Shown one piece after another: positions 38,284 to 44,491 of a DNA stretch of 44,491 nt (position 1 is its first letter; every line of letters starts with the position of its first letter). The notes under the pieces were generated by a model that was not told the DNA's origin, searched no databases, and saw only the letters and a list, made by a program, of their open reading frames with translations. The DNA comes from Candidatus Woesearchaeota archaeon (GTDB lineage: Archaea; Nanobdellota; Nanobdellia; UBA10117; ARS21). Both the position numbers and the translations under genes were made by a program. Where the stretch lies: positions 1 through 44,491 of the forward strand of contig JABIPN010000017.1 of the NCBI GenBank assembly GCA_018698915.1, written 5' to 3'.

Positions 38284-39270
38284 ATGGACGTAATAAGTCA
38301 AATTGCACTCAGAGTACCAGAAACTCTTGTAGAAATCTCAGAAAGAGGATTAGCAACACTAAAACAAGCCGAACAACAAAGAGGATTTGCAAGATCAATA
38401 CATAGCACGGTTACAAATTCACTAAAAGAATTAACTGGATATTCTAAAGAAAACCGTCCAGAAGAGATGATAAGAACTCCTTTCAAATTTGGAGATATCT
38501 CAGGAAGAGTAGAATCAAAACCAACTTCAAGTGTTTCATACAAAACAGTATTCAGTGAGCTTTCAAATTATATTCAGCACGAACAACAATCTGGAACTAA
38601 AATAATAAATGTAGAGTTATTAGTAAAGAGTTTTTATGAGTTAGTGGGTGATTCAACAAATCCAACTCTTGAACAAAAAATATACTTTGATAATGAAGGA
38701 GAAATTCTTACTGAGGCAGGAATCTCCGAAGAATCACCAGAAGTAACAACTTTTTACACAGAAACATCTAATTATTCAAATCTAAACAAAGGAACAATTT
38801 TAGATAGATTCAAAGCAAAAAGAATTGATGATCATCTTTCAAAAGAAATAATAAAACCTTTTGATAAGTTAGTAAAAGAAACAGCACTAGACATGTTAGG
38901 ATTAGACTCCGATGATTTGCAAGAAACTGCAAGAACTACAATCAGTAGAGAAAACAGAGCATTTGATGTAAAAGTAATTTCCAGAGAAACAATAGGCTAT
39001 TCAAAAATTCTAAAAGAATTATTTAATACTTCAATAACGCGAGCAACTAAACGAAGCGGAGAAATATATTCACTTATTGATTCTCGAGTAGAGGATATTG
39101 GAGATTTAGTGGAAAGATTTAACGTAAAAAACAGAATGCAAGGAAAATATGTTTCCCTGGAAAAATTATCACAAAGAATGGATGAATTAACTATTGAAAA
39201 TACAAAAACACAGAACAGACTAGAATGGAATTACAATCCAGTTCTGGAATTTGCTGCGATTGCGGAATAA
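38284..39270 (+). CDS. Hypothetical protein (328 aa, no recognised domain)
   Basis: Long ORF with codon usage like its neighbours, 29 bp after fusA. Confidence 0.7.
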   Translation: MDVISQIALRVPETLVEISERGLATLKQAEQQRGFARSIHSTVTNSLKELTGYSKENRPEEMIRTPFKFGDISGRVESKPTSSVSYKTVFSELSNYIQHEQQSGTKIINVELLVKSFYELVGDSTNPTLEQKIYFDNEGEILTEAGISEESPEVTTFYTETSNYSNLNKGTILDRFKAKRIDDHLSKEIIKPFDKLVKETALDMLGLDSDDLQETARTTISRENRAFDVKVISRETIGYSKILKELFNTSITRATKRSGEIYSLIDSRVEDIGDLVERFNVKNRMQGKYVSLEKLSQRMDELTIENTKTQNRLEWNYNPVLEFAAIAE

Positions 39271-39795
39271 TTATTTAACTTTTCCATAAACCCATTCATC
39301 ACCAAGTTTACCAAATAAGTTCTTAACATTATTTCTCAAAATACCTTCTTTAACAAAACCATTTTTTTCAATAACTCGCGCAGAAGCAAGATTCCAATCA
39401 TAGACACTTCCATAAATTCGAATAAGATTGAACTCTTTGAAACAATAATCTGTAAAAACACGAGTCACTTCCGTCATTATTCCTTTTTCCCAATGTTCTT
39501 CAGCAAGCCAATAACCTAAATGTCCTTTATGTCCCGGAACTAATGAAGTTATCCCAATCGATCCAGCAAGTCTACCTTCCAAATCAATAACAAGATTAAG
39601 CTTATCTTTATTTCCGCCATAAATATTTTGATTAATCCACCAAACAGCATCCTTTTTTGTGTAAGGATAAGGTACATTTGCAAGATTTTGAATAATTTTC
39701 TTATTATTTATCGATTTAGCTAAATCAGATACATCAGATTTCTTAAATTTCCTCAACGTGAATTTCAAACCTGATTTTGTTTCACCAATTAACAT
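39271..39795 (-). CDS. GNAT N-acetyltransferase (RimJ/RimL-like)
   Basis: GSIGITSLVPGHKGHLGYWLAEEHWEKGIMTEVTRVFTDYCFKEFNLIRIYGSVYDWNLASARVIEKNGFVKEG. Confidence 0.9.
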   Translation of the reverse strand: MLIGETKSGLKFTLRKFKKSDVSDLAKSINNKKIIQNLANVPYPYTKKDAVWWINQNIYGGNKDKLNLVIDLEGRLAGSIGITSLVPGHKGHLGYWLAEEHWEKGIMTEVTRVFTDYCFKEFNLIRIYGSVYDWNLASARVIEKNGFVKEGILRNNVKNLFGKLGDEWVYGKVK

Positions 39796-39916
39796 AAAAT
39801 AATTAAGAAATTCACATTAAAAAGGTTTAAGATTTAACAAACCAACCCACACCGCAATCTTTTTAAACATCATCAATCAACTCAAATTACGACTTCTAAG
39901 TCGATAAGAAAATAAA

Positions 39917-41182
39917 ATGGCAGACAAACCACACATTAATTTAGTAGTAATTGGTCACGTAGACCACGGTAAATCCACAACAGTTGGACGACTCCTGTTT
40001 GAAGCAGGGGCTGTAGACGAACAAACATTGGCCAAATTTAAGCAAGAAGCAGCTGAAAAAGGAAAAGCTGGTTTCGAGTTTGCTTACGTTATGGACACAA
40101 TAAAAGAAGAGCGTGAACGTGGAGTAACTATTGATTTAACTTATAAGAAGTTTGAGACCAACAAATATAATTTTACAATTATTGATGCACCAGGTCACAA
40201 GGACTTTATTAAGAATATGATCACAGGTACATCCCAAGCTGACGCAGCTGTCTTAGTAGTTGCAGCAACAAACTCTGTTCAAGAGCAAACAAAGGAACAT
40301 GCGTTCCTTGCAAAAACTCTTGGAGTGGGGCAATTAATTGTTGCAGTAAACAAGATGGATATGGTTAGCTACGCACAAGATAAATTTGACGCAACAGAGT
40401 CAGATGTCAGAAAGCTTATCACAACTTATGGTTGGAAAGCAGATGATGTTAAATTTATCCCAATTGCAGCGCTTAAAGGAGACAACATCAAAGACAATTC
40501 AAGTGAAATGTCTTGGTACAAGGGATCAACCTTGTTATCAGCTCTTGATGAATTGAATCCTCCAGAAAAACCAACAGGTCTTGCATTAAGAATGCCAGTA
40601 CAAGATGTTTATAGCATCAAAGGTATTGGATCGGTTCCAGTCGGAAGAATTGAAACTGGAGAAATGAAGATTGGACAAAAACTTATTGGAATGCCTTCTG
40701 GAAAAGAAGGAGAACTGAAGACAATCGAAGCACACCACGAACAAATGAAGGTTGCAGGTCCAGGAGACAATGTTGGAATCTCTATCCGAGGAATTGGAAA
40801 AGAGGATTTAAAACGTGGAGATGTTCTTGGAACAGCAGACAATCCCCCAACAGTAGCTAAAGAGTTTACTGCGAAGATTGTTGTACTGAACCACCCATCT
40901 GTATTAACAATTGGATATACACCAGTATTCCACATTAATACAGCACAAGTATCTTGTAGAGTTACAAAGATTTTGAAGAAAATCAATCCTAAAACAGGAG
41001 AAACTCTTGAAGAAAACCCAGACTTACTTCGAAACGGAGACGTTGCGGAAATTGTTTGTGTTCCAACAAGACCAACTTGTATTGAAAAGAACTCAGATTT
41101 CCCACAATTAGCAAAAGTTGCTATCCGAGACATGGGTAGAACTGTTGCTGCAGGAATCTGTATTGACGTTGTAAAGAAATAA
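39917..41182 (+). CDS. tuf: Elongation factor 1-alpha
   Basis: [36 protein letters not shown]. Confidence 0.97.
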   Translation: MADKPHINLVVIGHVDHGKSTTVGRLLFEAGAVDEQTLAKFKQEAAEKGKAGFEFAYVMDTIKEERERGVTIDLTYKKFETNKYNFTIIDAPGHKDFIKNMITGTSQADAAVLVVAATNSVQEQTKEHAFLAKTLGVGQLIVAVNKMDMVSYAQDKFDATESDVRKLITTYGWKADDVKFIPIAALKGDNIKDNSSEMSWYKGSTLLSALDELNPPEKPTGLALRMPVQDVYSIKGIGSVPVGRIETGEMKIGQKLIGMPSGKEGELKTIEAHHEQMKVAGPGDNVGISIRGIGKEDLKRGDVLGTADNPPTVAKEFTAKIVVLNHPSVLTIGYTPVFHINTAQVSCRVTKILKKINPKTGETLEENPDLLRNGDVAEIVCVPTRPTCIEKNSDFPQLAKVAIRDMGRTVAAGICIDVVKK

Positions 41183-41189
41183 GGTTAAT

Positions 41190-41207
41190 GAGGGCCTTCG
41201 GGTCCTC
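41190..41207 (+). terminator. UUCG-tetraloop hairpin downstream of EF-1A followed by T-tracts
   Basis: GAGGGCC-TTCG-GGTCCTC (one G-U pair) then TTTTT and TTTTTTT. Confidence 0.65.
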
Positions 41208-41254
41208 TCATACTTTTTCTAAATTTTTTTATACTACCTGATTGTTCTATCTAT

Positions 41255-41785
41255 ATGCAAAAAGCAATTCTAGTTGTTGGACCTCCCGGCGCAGGTAAAG
41301 GAACTCAGGCAAAATTGATTGCCAAGAAGTTCGGATATAGACATATTTCGACCGGAGATATTCTAAGAAAATTAAACAAAAACACAACTTTAGGAAAGAA
41401 AGTATTTGCGTTGATTAACAAAGGCAATTTTATCCCACCAAAACTAGCAGTCCAAATAACTCTTAATTATATTAAATCCAACAAAAAAATTCTAGTCCTA
41501 GATGGATTCCCAAGAAATATAACTCAAGCAAAACTAATCAAAAACAAGATAGAAGTCATCAAAGTCATCGCATTTACGGGTAGAAATTCAGTTTTCAAAG
41601 AACGTCTCATGAATCGAGGTCAGGGGCGTAAAGATGACACTATAACAGTGATTAATCATCGTTTTGAAGTGTACAAAAAGGAGACTGAACCCCTCCTAAA
41701 ACATTATGGTGCTCAGATCGTCCATAAACTCAACGCAGAACCCTCAATAAAGGCTATTTTTAGAGAAGTTGAGAAAGTCATCTAA
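41255..41785 (+). CDS. adk: Adenylate kinase (bacterial/eukaryotic-type, short LID)
   Basis: GPPGAGKGTQAKLIAKKFGYRHISTGDILR; LDGFPRN; RGQGRKDDT. Confidence 0.88.
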   Translation: MQKAILVVGPPGAGKGTQAKLIAKKFGYRHISTGDILRKLNKNTTLGKKVFALINKGNFIPPKLAVQITLNYIKSNKKILVLDGFPRNITQAKLIKNKIEVIKVIAFTGRNSVFKERLMNRGQGRKDDTITVINHRFEVYKKETEPLLKHYGAQIVHKLNAEPSIKAIFREVEKVI

Positions 41786-41830
41786 GTCAACCAAAACTCT
41801 TTTAAAACACGACACTCAACCCAATCTACA

Positions 41831-42139
41831 ATGCCAACAGCGAGAATAAAACTGTACGGAACTGATTTGAATCAACTAAACGAAGTTATCACTCAAATCA
41901 AAGATATTGCAACAAAAACAAAAACAAAGTTCGCAGGCCCAATTATGATTCCTACTAAAACTCTTAAAGTACCTGTAAGAAAATCTCCACAAGGAGAAGG
42001 TAAAGCTTCTTGGGAAAACTACGAAATGAGAATTCACAAAAGAATGATCGATCTTGCAGCTGATGAAAGAGCATTACATTTAGTTCTTAGAGTACCAATT
42101 CCAAGTGATATTAACTTAGAAATTCAACTTCTAGAATAA
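41831..42139 (+). CDS. rps10: Ribosomal protein uS10
   Basis: ARIKLYGTDLNQLNEVITQIKDIATKT...GPIMIPTKTLKVPVRKSPQGEGKASWENYEMRIHKRMID. Confidence 0.96.
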   Translation: MPTARIKLYGTDLNQLNEVITQIKDIATKTKTKFAGPIMIPTKTLKVPVRKSPQGEGKASWENYEMRIHKRMIDLAADERALHLVLRVPIPSDINLEIQLLE

Positions 42140-42214
42140 GGTCCGATGGTCTAGCCTGGTTATGACGTCCCCTTGACGTGGGGAAGATCCCAAGTTCGAA
42201 TCTTGGTCGGGCCA
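42140..42214 (+). tRNA. tRNA-Val (GAC)
   Basis: Acceptor GGTCCGA/TCGGGCC, anticodon stem-loop TCCCC-TTGACGT-GGGGA, T-arm CAAGTTCGAATCTTG. Confidence 0.93.
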
Positions 42215-42258
42215 TTTTATCAAAACATTCTTAAAGCAAAACTAAAACTCAAAATCAA

Positions 42259-42333
42259 GGGCGGTTAGCTCAGTCCGGTCAGAGCGCTTCGCTGGCAGCG
42301 GAGAGGCCCCGAGTTCGAATCTCGGCCCGTCCA
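42259..42333 (+). tRNA. tRNA-Ala (GGC)
   Basis: GGGCGGT...CTTCG-CTGGCAG-CGGAG...CCGAGTTCGAATCTCGG-CCCGTCC-A; G3:U70 alanine identity pair present. Confidence 0.93.
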
Positions 42334-42371
42334 TTCAGTTAAGTTTTTAAAGCTAAAATCAAAGCCAAAAT

Positions 42372-42683
42372 ATGGTAAAAGTAAAAACAGTTGAAGGTTT
42401 AGAATTAGTAATCGAAAAAGAATTCCCATGTATAATCAATTTTCTAAGAAATATAGAAACTGAAATATCCACTGATTCAGAAAATAAACTAACAAAAAAA
42501 TACTTTACAACTGAAGGTTACAGTGTTCTGTTCACCAGCAAACCTCTCGATCTAGAAATATTCAAAGATATTAATGTTTTAGAACAATATGATCAAATAA
42601 ATGTTCTACACAAAGAAAAAGATCTATGGAATGCGCTAAATAAAGAAAGTATTGATTTCACCGCATATAATTTAGGACAGTAA
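42372..42683 (+). CDS. Hypothetical protein (103 aa)
   Basis: ORF after tRNA-Ala; no recognised domain. Confidence 0.55.
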   Translation: MVKVKTVEGLELVIEKEFPCIINFLRNIETEISTDSENKLTKKYFTTEGYSVLFTSKPLDLEIFKDINVLEQYDQINVLHKEKDLWNALNKESIDFTAYNLGQ

Positions 42684-42959
42684 TTATTGCTTTACAACCT
42701 TGTCCTTTGCCAAACTATTTTCAATAGAATTCAATTTTGTTTTTATGTTTGTAATTTCAGTTGTAGAAATCATATCATCAAACTTCTCAGGGATTCCTCC
42801 TCCACGAGTTTGAATATCTGCAAGCAATCTCCTTGCTTCTTGAATCTTTCCAGAAAGTTGACCTTTGAATGTCAATTTCCGACTTACATCAGCCAAGCTT
42901 CTATATTTATCAAAATCTTCCTCAATTTGAATAACTAATTTTCTAAGGTTATGTGCCAT
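42684..42959 (-). CDS. Hypothetical, predicted helical protein (91 aa)
   Basis: MAHNLRKLVIQIEEDFDKYRSLADVSRKL...; an ORF on the opposite strand (42687-42938) looks less protein-like. Confidence 0.55.
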   Translation of the reverse strand: MAHNLRKLVIQIEEDFDKYRSLADVSRKLTFKGQLSGKIQEARRLLADIQTRGGGIPEKFDDMISTTEITNIKTKLNSIENSLAKDKVVKQ

Positions 42960-42993
42960 ATTAAAAATAGTATCGGAAATATATAAGCTTTAT

Positions 42994-43383
42994 TTAGACA
43001 GAGGCTAGTTGACGGCTCAACTTAATGAATTCATTTATGTGTTCTGCAGAAGTATAAACTTCAAGATTCTCTTCAAGAAGCATACTCATAAATAAGTAAA
43101 CATCATTACCGTGTCTTGACAAAATACCTATCCGATAATTCTCAGGCTTGTTATCCAGCCACAATCTAAAGTTAAATTCATCAATAGTAGGGACATTTAC
43201 GTTATTCGTATAGATCTTTGGGATCAGTGGCTCAAATTCCCAAGTAATATCAGAACCAACATACGTTGGATGGGCAAAGTACAATCCAGCTTCAGAATCC
43301 ATCAAATCATCATGTAATCTGTCCTCCAAAGGATTAAAGTCAATAATTTCTAGCTCGCACTCGTCCAACGAAATTTTTTCCAT
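42994..43383 (-). CDS. Hypothetical acidic protein (about 129 aa)
   Basis: MEKISLDECELEIIDFNPLEDRLHDD...; internal ATG 43383 preferred. Confidence 0.6.
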   Translation of the reverse strand: MEKISLDECELEIIDFNPLEDRLHDDLMDSEAGLYFAHPTYVGSDITWEFEPLIPKIYTNNVNVPTIDEFNFRLWLDNKPENYRIGILSRHGNDVYLFMSMLLEENLEVYTSAEHINEFIKLSRQLASV

Positions 43384-43413
43384 AATTTTGACCACAATTT
43401 CAAATATAAAAAA

Positions 43414-43518
43414 CTATTTCTTTGACTTCTTAAAGCAACCACACAGCTTAGATTTGTGTTTTAAACAACCAATCACCTTGTGATCTCCACAACCACAAAT
43501 AAAACATTTCTTATGCAT
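43414..43518 (-). CDS. 34-aa Cys/His/Lys-rich microprotein, candidate metal-binding (not in supplied ORF track)
   Basis: Hand translation MHKKCFICGCGDHKVIGCLKHKSKLCGCFKKSKK*; ATG overlaps the last 8 nt of the SOD gene. Confidence 0.55.
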   Translation of the reverse strand: MHKKCFICGCGDHKVIGCLKHKSKLCGCFKKSKK

Positions 43519-44107
43519 TGTACCTATCCTCAACAACAGACCAATCAATTACGTTGTAAAAATTCTTAACATATTCAGGTCGTCGATTTTGATACTGCAA
43601 ATAATAAGCATGTTCCCAAACATCCAAACATAAAATAGGAATTGATGAAATTTTATTTACATCCATAAAACAATTATCTTGATTTGAAGTAGAATATATT
43701 TCTAAAGAACCATCTTTTTTCTTTCCAAGCCAAGCCCAACCAGAACCAAATTGAGTTGCAGCTGCGTTTGAAAATTCCTCAACAAACTTATCATACGATC
43801 CAAAGTTTTCTGAAATAATTGCTTTAAATTCAGAAGAGATTTTATTTGAACTCGGTTTATTCAAGGCTTCAAAAAAGAAATTATGATTCCACCATCCGCC
43901 ACCATTATTTCTCAAACCAGCATTTTTAGATGCACGCTTGAATACAACTTTTGGATTATTACTTCGGATTTTTAACGCATCCAAAATCACAGTAGTCTTA
44001 TTAGTATAAGCAGCATGATGTTTATTGTAATGAACATTCATTGTTTCTTTATCAATATACGGTTCCAAATCTCCAAGAGCATAATTTAATTTAATCTGTT
44101 TTACCAT
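43511..44107 (-). CDS. sodA: Superoxide dismutase (Fe/Mn family)
   Basis: HYNKHHAAYTNKT; GWWNHNFFFEAL; GSGWAWLG; LDVWEHAYYLQYQNRRPEYVKNFYNVIDW. Confidence 0.95.
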   Translation of the reverse strand: MVKQIKLNYALGDLEPYIDKETMNVHYNKHHAAYTNKTTVILDALKIRSNNPKVVFKRASKNAGLRNNGGGWWNHNFFFEALNKPSSNKISSEFKAIISENFGSYDKFVEEFSNAAATQFGSGWAWLGKKKDGSLEIYSTSNQDNCFMDVNKISSIPILCLDVWEHAYYLQYQNRRPEYVKNFYNVIDWSVVEDRYNA

Positions 44108-44188
44108 TCCAGTACTAATTGAAATAATTATATAAGACTATCCTACTTGAAGCGTTATGTTTATAAACTCAAATGAGGGAGATAAATT

Positions 44189-44262
44189 GGCGAGGTAGCT
44201 CAGTATGGCAGAGCGTCCGTTTCATGAGCGGAAAGTCGGGGGTTCAAATCCCCCTCTCGCCA
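44189..44262 (+). tRNA. tRNA with CAU anticodon (elongator Met, or Ile2; not initiator-like)
   Basis: GGCGAGG/TCTCGCC acceptor, TCCGT-TTCATGA-GCGGA anticodon stem-loop, T-arm GGGGGTTCAAATCCCCC. Confidence 0.9.
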
Positions 44263-44308
44263 TTGAGTTGCGAAACTCTTAAAAAGCAAAAATAAAACCA
44301 AATCTCAT

Positions 44309-44382
44309 GCATCCATAGCTCAGTCTGGTAGAGCACCTGCCTTGTAAGCAGGGGGCCGCGGGTTCAAATCCCTCTGGGTGCA
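44309..44382 (+). tRNA. tRNA-Thr (UGU)
   Basis: GCATCCA/TGGGTGC acceptor, CCTGC-CTTGTAA-GCAGG anticodon stem-loop, T-arm GCGGGTTCAAATCCCTC. Confidence 0.9.
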
Positions 44383-44383
44383 T

Positions 44384-44491
44384 TCATTCGTTAAATATTG
44401 AAAAAAATCCAGAACGCTTTTTTTGTTTCTTTACAAGTTTCCAATCAATATTTTCAAATGCCCAAGCCACCCATCGCTGAAGAGCCTTACA
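44384..44491 (-). CDS. C-terminal fragment of an unidentified protein (truncated by window edge)
   Basis: Minus-strand frame open to the edge: ...KALQRWVAWAFENIDWKLVKKQKKRSGFFSIFNE*. Confidence 0.4.
   Translation of the reverse strand, partial: CKALQRWVAWAFENIDWKLVKKQKKRSGFFSIFNE

Noticed and set aside
42687-42938. Plus-strand ORF MLYNLVLCQTIFNRIQ...
   Set aside because: Opposite the 91-aa minus ORF, whose Lys/Glu-rich composition fits the neighbouring genes better.
44189-44262. CAU tRNA as the initiator tRNA-Met
   Set aside because: G1:C72 acceptor end and no GGG/CCC anticodon-stem triplet; elongator Met or Ile2 is more likely.
44309-44382. tRNA-Thr as a pseudogene because of a C:U mismatch in the T-stem (second pair)
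   Set aside because: All other stems and conserved loops are intact; a single mismatch does not justify a pseudogene call.

Overview
AT-rich archaeal chromosome segment that looks like a compact DPANN/Woesearchaeota- or Pacearchaeota-type genome (lineage is an inference from gene content and codon bias). Most of it is informational core. It holds a nearly uninterrupted uL3-to-eL14 ribosomal-protein/SecY/Cbf5 cluster, then uS13-uS4-uS11-RpoD-tRNALeu-eL18-uL13-uS9-RpoN. After that come S2P protease, TFE, Elp3, SppA, two wHTH regulators, DNA ligase, FtsZ, GatD/GatE, EF-2, EF-1A, Adk, uS10 and Fe/Mn-SOD, plus seven tRNAs (Ser-GCU, Leu-UAG, Gln-UUG on minus, Val-GAC, Ala-GGC, CAU, Thr-UGU). Two short genes are absent from the supplied ORF track: a 49-aa Trm112/YcaR-like protein at 18276-18425 and a 34-aa Cys/His-rich microprotein at 43414-43518 (-) whose start codon overlaps the end of the SOD gene. 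The observations most worth checking are: that SOD-coupled microprotein; a TFE whose zinc-ribbon framework is kept but all four cysteine positions are replaced; a GatE (472 aa) that appears to lack the AspRS-like insertion domain; five of five convergent protein-coding pairs with abutting or overlapping stop codons; a GC-rich structured element at 24478-24504 in an otherwise empty intergenic region; and a wHTH regulator with clustered GTGTTCC-type half-sites. No CRISPR array, transposon or prophage was seen.
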